A DNA stretch of 39,457 nt from an archaeon (GTDB taxonomy: Archaea > Thermoproteota > Nitrososphaeria > Nitrososphaerales > Gagatemarchaeaceae), in assembly GCA_021851265.1 (NCBI GenBank), contig JAJZIG010000004.1, forward strand, positions 1 to 39,457, given 5' to 3'. Below, in pieces: positions 22,698-30,471 of the stretch. The notes under the pieces are model-generated. The model was given only the letters and a program-made list of their open reading frames with translations. It ran no database searches and was not told the origin of the DNA. Positions within the stretch are counted from its first letter, which is position 1; each line of letters starts with the position of its first letter. Made by a program: the position numbers and the translations under genes.

Positions 22698-23210
22698 ATG
22701 GCAAAATGGCAGTGCTACCGCTGTGGGTACATCTTCGAAGGGGACAGGACCCCCGACGAGTGCCCGAACTGCCAGTACTCCCTCGCATTCTGGATTGAAG
22801 CTACGGAGACGAAACCCCCCACGATCAGGAGCTTCGTCAAGACCGATCCTCTTACGATTGACGCCAACGAGACCGTCCTGAGCGCGGCCCAGAAAATGCG
22901 CGAGAAGGGCGCAGGGAACATATTGGTTCTCGTGAACGGAGAACCGAAGGGGATTATGACTGAGCGAGACATACTGAACCACGTGGCAGCAGACGACCTG
23001 GTCGCTTCAATTGTGCTTGTACGGAAGATAATGACTTCCCCTATGGTCTCGATTGAGGCTGACGAACCACTGTCCGAAGGAATAAAACTAATGGCGAAGC
23101 ACAAGATAAGGACGGTCTTCGTGACTGACCACGGCAAGCCCCTCGGACTGCTCAACATGCGGTCTGTGGTAGGTGACCAGTTCAAAGTGGCGAGGAACCT
23201 GGAGTCCTGA
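22698..23210 (+). CDS. Zinc-ribbon protein with two CBS domains
   Basis: This 170-residue protein has a rubredoxin-like N-terminal zinc ribbon (cysteines at about 6, 9, 22 and 25: WQCYRCGYIF and DECPNCQYS) and then a CBS pair. CBS1 is at about 46-100 (FVKTDPLTIDANETVLSAAQKM, GNILVLVNGEPKGIMTERDIL), and CBS2 at about 108-165 (IMTSPMVSIEADEPLSEGIKLM, IRTVFVTDHGKPLGLLNMRSVV). Such pairs bind adenine nucleotides and usually sense energy state. The ATG at 22698 is 27 bp from a TTAATATAAG box, which overlaps the stop codon of the MIT gene, so it has its own leaderless promoter. Its partner is unknown. Confidence 0.85.
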   Translation: MAKWQCYRCGYIFEGDRTPDECPNCQYSLAFWIEATETKPPTIRSFVKTDPLTIDANETVLSAAQKMREKGAGNILVLVNGEPKGIMTERDILNHVAADDLVASIVLVRKIMTSPMVSIEADEPLSEGIKLMAKHKIRTVFVTDHGKPLGLLNMRSVVGDQFKVARNLES

Positions 23211-23269
23211 GCTTCCAAGGAGACCGTCCCGCCGAAGCCGCGGGGAACATCGAAGAGAGGCGCGAAGCA

Positions 23270-23629
23270 TTGCTTGGAGTGGAAAACCTGAGACAAGAAC
23301 TCCTGAAGGCAGCCAAATCCCATGGGACGCTCACCTATGGGCGGCTGATGAAAATCACGGGAGTTTCAAGAGGGAAACCCCTCTTCGCCGCCATCGTCGC
23401 CGTTGACAGAGCGGAATACGCTAGGGGAGCTCCCGGATTCGCCGCCATCATCGTCCGCAAAGACACTGGCTTCCCCGGTGGGGGGTTCTTCTGCGACGAC
23501 GAACTCCCTCCTTCCCTGAGGCGTCCCTATTCGAGGGCCTCTGACCCCGTACTCTCTACTGCGGAGATGAACTACGTCAAGAGCGCCCAGAAGAGGATTT
23601 GGGATTACTACTCAAGCGCCCAGACATAG
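23270..23629 (+). CDS. Conserved-looking small protein, possible winged-helix fold
   Basis: This 119-residue protein begins with a helix (ENLRQELLKAAKSHGTLTYGRLMKITGVSRGKPLFAAIVAVDRAEYARGAPGFAAIIVRKDTGFPGGGFF). The order of helix, TYGRLM turn and GKPL helix followed by two strands suggests a winged-helix-like module. Proteins with the 'VVRKDTGxPGxGFF' ending occur in bacteria and archaea without a known role, from my recollection. The start is uncertain: TTG 23270 or GTG 23279 (VENLRQELL) are possible. It follows the CBS gene by 59 bp on the same strand. Confidence 0.6.
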   Translation: MLGVENLRQELLKAAKSHGTLTYGRLMKITGVSRGKPLFAAIVAVDRAEYARGAPGFAAIIVRKDTGFPGGGFFCDDELPPSLRRPYSRASDPVLSTAEMNYVKSAQKRIWDYYSSAQT

Positions 23630-23659
23630 CTCTCCGGGTCGGTGCCGCGGAGCCGCCGC

Positions 23660-24406
23660 CTAGGAAGACTTCAGCCCGGCGGCAATCTTAGCCGGGTCGC
23701 GAGACTCCGTAATCGACCTCCCCACGAGCACGAAATCCGCCCCAGCCGAAATCCCCAGTGCGGCGTCCCCGCCTTGTGCGCCTACACCTGGCGAGAGTAT
23801 CAGGCACCTCTCGCCCACTATCTGCCTGGTCTCGGCTATCTTATCAGACGACTTGGCAGATACGATTACCCCGTCCGCGCCCCACTCTCTTGCCCTATGC
23901 GCGAAAACGCGGTACAATCGTTCGCCTCCTTCGAGGCGGAGCGAGTACCCCTCCTCTGCGCCCTTGTGGCTCATGTAGACAAGGAAGAGTATCCCGCCGT
24001 TCTTGGAGTGAACTCTCTCAATCACCCTTCCAAGACCTTCTTCCCTGCCTATGAAGGGGTTCGCTATGACGGAGTCGAAACCGTAGTCGATGAGCGAATC
24101 GACAATGTTCAGGTTGGTGGACTCTATGTCGTTAATCTTCAAATCGGCTATCAGAGGGAGCCCTTCCTCTTTACAGACACTGATGACGCCTCGTATGCCA
24201 TGGAGGCCGTATGGAAGCAACAGGTGGTGATTCACCTTCACCGCGGCCAGATGCTCCTTGGTCGCGTTGAGCACCCGCAGTGCGTTGTCCAGTCTCTCCT
24301 CGTAGGGGCCGGAGAAGTCGAGGGCAAGGATGAGCTTCGACCCCCTCTTTCTTGAGGCGTCAAGAAGCCTCTGTCTGAAGCCCGGTGCCACTTTCTCAGA
24401 ACTCAT
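23660..24406 (-). CDS. pyrF: Orotidine 5'-phosphate decarboxylase
   Basis: This enzyme catalyses the last step of UMP synthesis, OMP to UMP plus CO2. The catalytic DxKxxD motif is present as ADLKINDIES, and a lysine sits in the upstream strand motif VKVNHHLLL. The phosphate-binding C-terminal loop is LSPGVGAQGGDAALGISAGADFVLVGRSI. The 248-residue length is normal for the archaeal form. Its ATG overlaps the stop codon of pyrD by one base (TGATG at 24404-24408), so the two are translated together. It is the third gene of the pyrE-pyrD-pyrF cluster. Confidence 0.95.
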   Translation of the reverse strand: MSSEKVAPGFRQRLLDASRKRGSKLILALDFSGPYEERLDNALRVLNATKEHLAAVKVNHHLLLPYGLHGIRGVISVCKEEGLPLIADLKINDIESTNLNIVDSLIDYGFDSVIANPFIGREEGLGRVIERVHSKNGGILFLVYMSHKGAEEGYSLRLEGGERLYRVFAHRAREWGADGVIVSAKSSDKIAETRQIVGERCLILSPGVGAQGGDAALGISAGADFVLVGRSITESRDPAKIAAGLKSS

Positions 24407-25296
24407 CAGGCGTGCGCCTTCCCGACGAGGTCTTCAAGCTTTGCAAACCCCTTCCTCTCCAGGTATGAGATGATTCCAAGATTGACATCGTTGAACCTGT
24501 CAAATTTCTTGATAGTCGAAGTACCGAACTGCACCATGTTCGCGCCAGCCAGGAAGAATTGCACTGCGTCCTCCCAGGTGGCCGCTCCGCCGCATCCGAC
24601 GATAGGGACATCAAACTGCTCCCTCAGCTCATAGACACAGCGCAGTGCGATCGGTCTAATCGCTGCCCCAGACAGCCCACCGAAGCCATTTGAAAGGGCA
24701 GGTCCCGCTTTCTCAACATCGATGGGGAACGACCTCACAGTGTTGATGGCAGTCAAACCGTCGGCCCCCGCGTCCACGGCAGCTCTGGCGACCTCGACTA
24801 ACCTCTCCGTATTGGGGGAAAGCTTGGCGAAAACCGGTTTGTCAGTGGCAGTTTTCACCACCCTGGTGACCCTGCTAACTTCCTCAGGGAGGTGTCCGAC
24901 CTCGGTGCCGACGCCTGAAACATGCGGGCAACTGAGATTGAGTTCGTAGGCGGCGAAGTCGTTACCGTCCAGAATTCTGACCACGCGTTCGAACTCCTTC
25001 TCGTCCCCTCCGAACACAGAGACGAATATCGGCAGCCCCTTGCCGTTGATCTGGGCAAGCCGTTCCGCGAATTCCTCCGCGCCTGGGTTCGGCAGCCCGG
25101 CGGCGTTCACCAACCCGCCCTCCACATCGACCAGGGTCGGTTCAGGGTACCCTTCCCTGGGCTCGAGTCCAATCGACTTCGTGACGGCGGCGCCTGCCCC
25201 CACCCTCAGAGCCTGGATTACCTTCTCGAGGGAGCTTCCGTGCACTCCGGAAGCCAGCATGGTGGGGTTGTGCAGATGCAAACTTCCTATTTTCAC
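24406..25296 (-). CDS. pyrD: Dihydroorotate dehydrogenase, class 1B-like catalytic subunit
   Basis: This FMN enzyme oxidises dihydroorotate to orotate in the cytosol. The class 1 catalytic cysteine is in YELNLSCPHVSG, and FMN contacts are in ASGVHGSS, AVTKSIGLEPREGYPEPTLVDVEGGLVNAAGLPNPG, KLSPNTERL and the C-terminal IVGCGGAATWEDAVQFFLAGANMVQFGT. The extended 'EPREGYPEPTLVDVEGGLVNAAGLPN' block is typical of the class 1B enzymes that use NAD through PyrK. No pyrK is adjacent in the window, so the electron acceptor is open. It starts at GTG 25296, 22 bp after the pyrE stop. Confidence 0.93.
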   Translation of the reverse strand: MKIGSLHLHNPTMLASGVHGSSLEKVIQALRVGAGAAVTKSIGLEPREGYPEPTLVDVEGGLVNAAGLPNPGAEEFAERLAQINGKGLPIFVSVFGGDEKEFERVVRILDGNDFAAYELNLSCPHVSGVGTEVGHLPEEVSRVTRVVKTATDKPVFAKLSPNTERLVEVARAAVDAGADGLTAINTVRSFPIDVEKAGPALSNGFGGLSGAAIRPIALRCVYELREQFDVPIVGCGGAATWEDAVQFFLAGANMVQFGTSTIKKFDRFNDVNLGIISYLERKGFAKLEDLVGKAHA

Positions 25297-25318
25297 TTCG
25301 ATTGCATCGGCGTCCAGG

Positions 25319-25936
25319 CTACCGCGCCCCCATCTGCTTCATGACTGCTTCATAGTTGCCTTTCGTGACCTTCTTCTGGACATACAACGTCTCTACGAGG
25401 TCCTTGATATCAGTAAACGAGCGGAGCTTCACTCCAGCCTTCGCCAAGCTCTCTTTTCCGCCTTCGAGCCTGTCTACCAGCACCATCACATCGCTGACCA
25501 CGCATCCTGCCATCCTAAGATTCTCAACCGCCGCGACTTTACTTCCTCCATCGGTAATCAAATCGTCGACCACCAACGCCCGCCAGCCCGGGGCGACAGC
25601 CCCTTCGACGAGCTTGCCCAATCCATGCCCTTTCCGCTCGCTCCTCACGTAGACCATAGGTTTCTTGAGGATGTAGGCCAGGGGCGAAGAGATGGTTATG
25701 CCAGCTGTAGCCACCCCAGCCACGACGTCGAAGCTCAGTTCAATTGTCTCCTTGACCATGGCCAGGTATGCCGCGACCGCTAATTCGTAGGTCCTAGGGT
25801 CGCTTGGGACCACCCTCAGGTCGAGGTAGTATGAGCTTACTTTGCCGCTGGCCAGAGTAAATTTCCCGAACCTGAGGGATCCTATCCGGAAGAGGGCTTC
25901 TGCGAGTGCGACCCTTCCGCTTCCCTGGTCAGTCAA
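25319..25936 (-). CDS. pyrE: Orotate phosphoribosyltransferase
   Basis: This enzyme transfers the phosphoribosyl group of PRPP to orotate, giving OMP. The type I phosphoribosyltransferase signature is ALVVDDLITDGGSK, and the orotate-specific N-terminal features are FGKFTLASGKVSSYYLDLRVV and GVATAGITISSPLAYILKKPMVYVR with an RSERKGHG loop. It is 205 residues, usual length. It starts at TTG 25936. It is first in the pyrE-pyrD-pyrF cluster. A T-rich TTTTTAGA near 25948 could be the TATA box, although it is closer to the start than in neighbouring genes, so the real promoter or start may differ slightly. Confidence 0.94.
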   Translation of the reverse strand: MTDQGSGRVALAEALFRIGSLRFGKFTLASGKVSSYYLDLRVVPSDPRTYELAVAAYLAMVKETIELSFDVVAGVATAGITISSPLAYILKKPMVYVRSERKGHGLGKLVEGAVAPGWRALVVDDLITDGGSKVAAVENLRMAGCVVSDVMVLVDRLEGGKESLAKAGVKLRSFTDIKDLVETLYVQKKVTKGNYEAVMKQMGAR

Positions 25937-26009
25937 GAATCACGCCTCTAAAAACGGGTCCTGTCTGCTTGCATGTACTCGCGAAATTGAACCCGCGCTA
26001 CCTCGGGTT

Positions 26010-26684
26010 TCAGCGTGGATTTAAGCCTTGGACGGTCCGGTGCCAATCCAAGACAGACATTGCCATCCTGTCGTACGTCTCGGGATCGATTTCTTGAACG
26101 CTCGCCGAGTCGATGTCTATGAGAAACACCATGTGAAGCCTCGCTTGCATCAGGTCATCTATCGAGATTTCAGGCCTGTTGTACGTGACATCGGTCCGCG
26201 CCTTTATTCGAACGGCTTCTTCACGAGTCCTATTCCGAGAGGGCTTGATGAAGAAGCGGGGGAGATCCAACGTGTATGAGGGGGTGGTCCCCAGGGCGAA
26301 CTTACCTGCATATTTGCTATATCGGGCGATCTTACTGGAAATTCTGTTCTGTGCGTACGCCGAAGGTTCCAGGGCCGCTTCGGGTGGTATGAACCCGGTT
26401 TCTATCTCGACTATGAGGCGCCCGTCCCCTCTCGACCCCATCACGTCACAGACCAAGATCTTGTCCAGCCTGTGCTCCACCTTCACATCATATCCTTGTT
26501 TTATCAAGGTCCTGGCGCACACCAGCTCAAGGGCCGAGTGGTTGATCTTCACGAGGTTCTTCCTGTAAAGGTTCACCAGGATGTCTGTGATGGCAAAGAC
26601 TTTCGACCTCACCTCTTCGCCGTCCTCATGGCAGGCTCTCCCGGCCAGTTCATAGAGGTCGTCCTTGAACCTGCGGACGTCCAA
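26010..26684 (-). CDS. Uncharacterised protein with nuclease-like core
   Basis: This 224-residue soluble protein matches no named family that I recognise. The central region YDVKVEHRLDKILVCDVMGSRGDGRLIVEIETGFIPPEAALEPSAYAQNRISSKIARYSKYAGKFALGT has a D...ExE arrangement on adjacent strands, followed by a helix with YAQNR/KIARYSKYAGKFALGT. This is compatible with PD-(D/E)xK nuclease-fold proteins, where the last acidic or lysine position varies. The N-terminal third is helical. It starts at TTG 26684. It lies 73 bp upstream of pyrE on the same strand. The nuclease idea is an inference from a weak motif. Confidence 0.6.
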   Translation of the reverse strand: MDVRRFKDDLYELAGRACHEDGEEVRSKVFAITDILVNLYRKNLVKINHSALELVCARTLIKQGYDVKVEHRLDKILVCDVMGSRGDGRLIVEIETGFIPPEAALEPSAYAQNRISSKIARYSKYAGKFALGTTPSYTLDLPRFFIKPSRNRTREEAVRIKARTDVTYNRPEISIDDLMQARLHMVFLIDIDSASVQEIDPETYDRMAMSVLDWHRTVQGLNPR

Positions 26685-26723
26685 GCCTAGCTGAACCCTC
26701 GCTGTGTCAGGGTGTAAAGGCCC

Positions 26724-27368
26724 TCAGCGTCGCCGGGAGGCGTTCTCGTCAAGTATCCGCTTCACTTCGATGTCTTCCACCTGTCCGAAGTCCTCGTAGA
26801 ACTCTCCGATGGACAAGAACGGCCCTGGGGTCGATAGGCAGACGACCTTGGTCCCATCCTCAGATAGCGCCTGCACGGCATCGGCCGGCGCAACTGGGGC
26901 TGCTATTATCACTTCCTTTGGTCCCCTCTTCTTCACCGACATCACTGCGGCGCTGACTGAGCTCCCGGTAGCGATACCGTCGTCCACTACGACCACCACT
27001 TTGTCGCCCAATCTAGGGTAAGGTGCCGACCCCCGAAGTCTCTGCATTCGATCCTTGACCTCCTCTCTCTTCAGGCGGATCTGGTCGTCCAAGTACGCCG
27101 CGCTCGCCCCCAGCGACTCGGCAGCCTGCCTGTCCATCATCACGTCTCCTTCCTGAGTGACCGCTCCGAGGGCGTACTCGGGTTCCCCTGGTGCTTCGAT
27201 TTTTCTGGTGACCACCACGTCCAGTGGAGCCTCCAACGCCTTGGCCACTTCGTTCGCTACCACTACGCCTCCCCTGGGTATCCCGAGCACGACTACATCT
27301 TCCCCTCTGAGCCTCAGGAGGACCTCTGCGAGGCGCTTCCCTGCGTCCACTCGGTTCTTGTACCGCAA
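26724..27368 (-). CDS. Phosphoribosyltransferase-domain protein
   Basis: This 214-residue protein is of the PRT superfamily. The PRPP-binding loop is VVVVVDDGIATGSSVSAAVMSV, preceded by VVVLGIPRGGVVVANEVAKALEAPLDVVVTRKI, which matches a family of stand-alone archaeal/bacterial phosphoribosyltransferases with an IPRGG...RKI signature (often annotated as 'phosphoribosyltransferase' near stress genes). The C-terminal PVAPADAVQAL and PGPFLSIGEFYEDF are also typical. The substrate base is unknown. It starts at TTG 27368 with a GTTAATAC box about 20-25 bp upstream. It is separated from the pyr cluster by the nuclease-like gene. Confidence 0.85.
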   Translation of the reverse strand: MRYKNRVDAGKRLAEVLLRLRGEDVVVLGIPRGGVVVANEVAKALEAPLDVVVTRKIEAPGEPEYALGAVTQEGDVMMDRQAAESLGASAAYLDDQIRLKREEVKDRMQRLRGSAPYPRLGDKVVVVVDDGIATGSSVSAAVMSVKKRGPKEVIIAAPVAPADAVQALSEDGTKVVCLSTPGPFLSIGEFYEDFGQVEDIEVKRILDENASRRR

Positions 27369-27410
27369 ATATACCCCACCACGGGTATTAACCCTCTGTT
27401 ATTTGGTTGC

Positions 27411-27630
27411 CTCGCCCGGCTCTCAGGAGGGATGTGGCTTTCCTCCGACGGCGGCCTCGTAGCGTTCCTTCACCGCCGCCGTCCCGGTTCGCCCTCGGTT
27501 TGGCCTTCGTGAAGTCCGGGTTCCCCCGGCTCTACGCGCCACCATCCCGCTCGCGGATGGTATCAGGCGCCAAGGCTTTCCCCGGCACCTCTTCCTTTCC
27601 GCGAATCCATCCTTTTCCAGGCCGGACGAG
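27411..27630 (-). ncRNA. Candidate structured non-coding RNA, about 220 nt
   Basis: The ends of this interval pair. On the minus strand CTCGTCCGGC (27630-27621) matches GCCGGGCGAG (27420-27411) as a 10-bp helix with one G-U pair, while on the plus strand the same position would be an A-C mismatch. This favours minus-strand transcription. Inside, GACGGCGGC/GCCGCCGTC (27475-27483 with 27447-27455), CCGGG-GGAA-CCCGG (27516-27529, a GNRA-type tetraloop) and a CCATCC/GGATGG hairpin extended by a GCGCC/GGCGC helix (27536-27570) form more helices. A TATA-like ATTAATAG at 27653-27660 is about 27 bp upstream of the 5' end, the expected distance. Conserved blocks of RNase P and SRP RNA are not visible, so its identity is open. 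Confidence 0.5.
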
Positions 27631-27652
27631 TATCGTATTGAACGGCCTGCTA

Positions 27653-27660
27653 CTATTAAT
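27653..27660 (-). promoter_or_regulatory. TATA-like box for the candidate RNA
   Basis: Minus strand ATTAATAG, centred about 27 bp before the predicted RNA 5' end at 27630. Confidence 0.4.
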
Positions 27661-27663
27661 CGC

Positions 27664-28643
27664 TTACTTCGATTCCCAATCTTAGGAATCGTCAGTAGCG
27701 GCTGCCGCCTCCGGCATCACTGGAATTTTCGCCATTGTCGTGAGCCCGCCAAGACCCAGACGTCCCGGCTACGTCTGATTCCCACGTCGGCCAGGCAGAG
27801 CCCACCCTGCGGGATTGCGAGTATCTTCCTGACTATGCCCCCATGGCAGATGCTGGGCTGAACCACACCGCCGAACGATTTTTTGCTTCGAATCTGCCCA
27901 TGAGATTCTGCGCCTGGAAAGGGAATGTGGCACTTCCACCACCGCGAATCGCTCTCGCTCGAGCTCCAGCCCTAATGATGGCCTTCATCTATCTGTGGAC
28001 CGCCGACTCTCATACCGAAGCGGCATAGCCCTCGAGATATCATGCTTGGGCTCAAGCACGTTTCACCAGTCGTCCAAGCCCATAGACTTCGCCACGGAGG
28101 GTTGCCTACATCAGGAGGCCCCAACATTTCGGCGTGACTGATGCGGTGGTAAAGAAAATATTCGTTCTTTGTCAGCAACAAGAGTCAAGCTAGGATAACA
28201 GCGAAGGGCGCCTAGACAGTGTCAGCTCTCTCGCTGTCGGCCCTGCCGATGGCCTGGGGTGCAGCCCGAGTCGACGCCGGTTATACGCGCGAGGCTGGGA
28301 ATATTCCGGGCTGTTCTCGGGTCAGGAGTAGGGCCTTGTGCTCACCAGAGCCCGGTGCGGTCAGGCGACCGCGCCCAGGGAAAGTGGAGGAGCGCGGGCA
28401 GGGGTTGAGAAGCACGAAGGAGGAGGCACGCAGGACGGTAGACGGCCCTTCTTCGGTCGAGTGGGGTGTGGAGCTCCATGCTTAGCACCGCCTCGACCTA
28501 AGAAGAGCCCGAATCCAGAGCGCGGCCAAGCCCACAGTGCGGATTGACCTCTGCTCCGCGGTCTGAAGCCGGAACTGGGCGCTGAATCCTGACCTCGCCT
28601 GACCCTGCACGGGAGCAGACGAAGACAGCGAGGGGCGGCTTCT
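27664..28643. other. Gene-free stretch of about 1 kb
   Basis: The frames here are short, with no family motif, no promoter at the right distance and no shared codon bias. One minus-strand frame (near 27720-27850) reads KILAIPQGGLCLADVGIRRS and could be a decayed coding fragment, but I cannot name it. An AAAGAA/TTCTTT hairpin sits at 28151-28170. No tRNA, SRP RNA or RNase P hallmark was found. It may hold degraded genes or an unrecognised RNA. Confidence 0.4.
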
Positions 28644-28677
28644 CTTTAATTACCGCGATCAGGCTAGTGCCTTTGCC

Positions 28678-29010
28678 ATGAGTGAAACGAAAGCTCAGAA
28701 TGGCGACACGGTGTCAGTCCACTACGTCGGGAAATTCCCGGGCGGGAAGGTCTTCGACACTAGTATGAAGGCTGAGGCGATGAAGTCAGGACTATACACC
28801 CCAGCGCGGGACTACAAGCCACTTCAAGTCGTGCTCGGCCAGCACCAGGTGATAAGCGGCTTCGAGGAGGCGCTCGTCGGCATGCAGGTAAACGAAACCA
28901 AGGAGATTACACTCCCTCCGGAAAGAGCCTATGGGAAGACAGGCAGGCATCCCATGGCGGGGAAGACGCTTCAGTTCAGACTGCTCGTGACAAGCATCAA
29001 ACGGCCCTGA
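28678..29010 (+). CDS. FKBP-type peptidyl-prolyl cis-trans isomerase
   Basis: This is a folding catalyst of the FKBP family. The protein opens with GDTVSVHYVGKFPGGKVFDTSM and continues with a helical insert (KSGLYTPARDYKPLQV). It then has VLGQHQVISGFEEALVGMQVNETKEITLPPERAYGKTG, all classical FKBP strands and active-site residues, ending LQFRLLVTSIKRP. The 110 residues are a minimal single-domain FKBP, without the larger insert-in-flap seen in SlyD-like forms. The ATG at 28678 is about 28 bp after a CTTTAATTACC box, consistent with leaderless transcription. It is a cytosolic protein. Confidence 0.93.
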   Translation: MSETKAQNGDTVSVHYVGKFPGGKVFDTSMKAEAMKSGLYTPARDYKPLQVVLGQHQVISGFEEALVGMQVNETKEITLPPERAYGKTGRHPMAGKTLQFRLLVTSIKRP

Positions 29011-29101
29011 CTCTGCAGTACTGACTGCATTCGAGTTCATTGTGCACCCCCATTGACCCCGAAACTATTTACCATCGGCGCCGCCGCCCAGACGCCAAGA
29101 G

Positions 29102-29383
29102 ATGGCTAAGAGAGGGTTCACAATAGATACCGGCACCGAGAAGATACCAGTAGAAGGTCACGCCCACCAGAACGTGGCGGTAAAGTACCTCATGAAGCGC
29201 AGGCGGAGCCTGATATTCACCAAGGACCCCGCCAAGGTCGAGAAGCTCTTCTCTGAAGTCCCGAAGCAAGTAAGCATCATCGGGGCGAACGTCACTAAGA
29301 CATACAAGGTCACTTGGGAGAGGGTGAGCACCGGAGAGTTCGCCGGTGCCAGATTCACCTTTACTTTGGAAGAAGTGGGGTAA
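29102..29383 (+). CDS. Small uncharacterised protein
   Basis: This 93-residue basic protein begins MAKRGFTIDTGTEKIPVEGHAHQNVAVKYLMKRRRSLIFTKDPAKVEKLF and has a beta-rich C-terminal half (QVSIIGANVTKTYKVTWERV, ARFTFTLEEVG). Codon usage is like the neighbours, and a TATA-like CTATTTACC about 33 bp upstream supports the ATG. No domain is recognised. The basic helix and strands suggest an RNA- or DNA-related role, but this is speculative. It precedes the zinc-ribbon gene by 30 bp. Confidence 0.6.
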   Translation: MAKRGFTIDTGTEKIPVEGHAHQNVAVKYLMKRRRSLIFTKDPAKVEKLFSEVPKQVSIIGANVTKTYKVTWERVSTGEFAGARFTFTLEEVG

Positions 29384-29413
29384 CCTTTAGTTAAGGGCCA
29401 TCTAGGGATAGAC

Positions 29414-29608
29414 ATGGCGCCGGGTTACAGGCGTGACGCTTACAGCGATGCCATAAACAAGGTCCGTTCGGCGCACTCAGAGTCTGTGAAGCATGCGAGT
29501 ATGACCGTCGAATGTCCCAAGTGTGGCGCAAGGCAGGTCATCACAGACAAACCTGGCATGAGAGTCTGCGTTAAGTGCGGCTTCGAATTCAAACAGCCGC
29601 AGCAGTGA
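29414..29608 (+). CDS. Small zinc-ribbon protein
   Basis: This 64-residue protein has a single C4 zinc ribbon: VECPKCGARQVITDKPGMRVCVKCGFEF. It resembles the TFIIB-type ribbon at the N-terminus of transcription factor B but without the cyclin-like core. The N-terminal 30 residues are helical and basic (YSDAINKVRSAHSESVKHAS). It could be a transcription or RNA-associated accessory protein. A TATA-like CTTTAGTTAA box lies about 25 bp upstream of the ATG at 29414. Confidence 0.7.
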   Translation: MAPGYRRDAYSDAINKVRSAHSESVKHASMTVECPKCGARQVITDKPGMRVCVKCGFEFKQPQQ

Positions 29609-29671
29609 CGCTGCTCTTGCAGGATTGAAGGTTAGGCTTATGTATTGAGAACCCGAACCTGTCTTGTCTTG

Positions 29672-30094
29672 ATGCGGCCCCCCAGGCCTATGGGTATAGC
29701 TATCTTGGCAATCTTGGAGATTCTCGGTGGTTTGCTCATACTTCTCCTCGGCCTTGCCGTGGCTGCCGTAAGTGGGACGCTCTTCTCTGCCCTCGGCCTC
29801 GCCATACCAGCAGGGATAGGAGTCGCCGCAGGGGGCGTGGTGGTCATATTCGGGTTACTGGGGCTCCTTGTGGGCTGGGGCCTTTGGACCGGAAGGGGAT
29901 GGGCAAGAATACTGGCCATCATCCTTTCTGGTCTCGGAGTCTTGGCCAGCCTCGTGGGGCTCGCTTTGGGTTCGATTCCAAGCCTCGTGGGGCTCGTCAT
30001 CGACGGGTTCATACTATGGTATATGTTCCGGCCTAACGTGCGGGCATTCTTCGGACGGAGCGCCCAGCCCATGCCTCTCCAACCAACGCCGTAG
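29672..30094 (+). CDS. Small multi-helix membrane protein
   Basis: This 140-residue protein consists of four predicted transmembrane helices (MGIAILAILEILGGLLILLLGLAV; IPAGIGVAAGGVVVIFGLLGLLVGWGL; ARILAIILSGLGVLASLVGLAL; SIPSLVGLVIDGFILWYMF), separated by very short loops, and ends with a proline-rich tail. The pattern 'GRGWARILAIILSGLGVL...LVIDGFILWYMFRPNVRAFF' is common in small archaeal and bacterial membrane proteins of unknown function. ATG 29672 (MRPPRPMGIAIL) is preferred. An in-frame upstream start at 29645 would add a short unsupported segment. Confidence 0.7.
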   Translation: MRPPRPMGIAILAILEILGGLLILLLGLAVAAVSGTLFSALGLAIPAGIGVAAGGVVVIFGLLGLLVGWGLWTGRGWARILAIILSGLGVLASLVGLALGSIPSLVGLVIDGFILWYMFRPNVRAFFGRSAQPMPLQPTP

Positions 30095-30205
30095 CCTTAA
30101 ACTGCGAAAACCGGGAGAGAGCCCTCCAAGAGTCACCTGGATGCCATAGGCATACAGGGAATTACTCTGGAGGTTGCTCCCGGCCACATCTAGGCTCCGC
30201 AGGTG

Positions 30206-30427
30206 CTATTTGCTCCCCTTCCATGCTTGGGCCCGCTTGCAGAACTCCTCAGCCTCATTCGCTGCAATGTCGCAGCGCTCGTAGTGCCTCACTATCTCGC
30301 GGAGGAGCTCTTCAATGGGCGTAGGAGCCCCAGGACACTCTGAGTCCAGCTGGGACCTTATCTCCATCAAAGGTTGCCAGACATCACTCGGGATGACGAC
30401 GGGGACCCCCTGCTTGCTTGAAGACAT
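30206..30427 (-). CDS. Small hypothetical protein
   Basis: This 73-residue soluble protein has the predicted layout strand-helix-helix: VPVVIPSDVWQPLMEIRSQL, then TPIEELLREIVRHYERCDIAANEAEEFCKRAQAWKG. The start resembles a ribbon-helix-helix fold (short strand then two helices), but the fit is weak. It ends with a charged helix containing two cysteines. The ATG at 30427 lies 44 bp downstream of the end of the SPFH-zinc ribbon operon, on the same strand, so co-transcription with it is possible. Confidence 0.5.
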   Translation of the reverse strand: MSSSKQGVPVVIPSDVWQPLMEIRSQLDSECPGAPTPIEELLREIVRHYERCDIAANEAEEFCKRAQAWKGSK

Positions 30428-30471
30428 GGCCGCCCGGCGGTTCCCCGCGTATTTCTGGATTAGGCGGGGCT

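Noticed and set aside
27411-27630. RNase P RNA
   Set aside because: An AAGGCCAAAC word and a GGAGGAAAG word recall RNase P, but they occur in the wrong order relative to each other, and the strict GAGGAAAGTC and ACAGAA...GGCTTAT blocks are absent.
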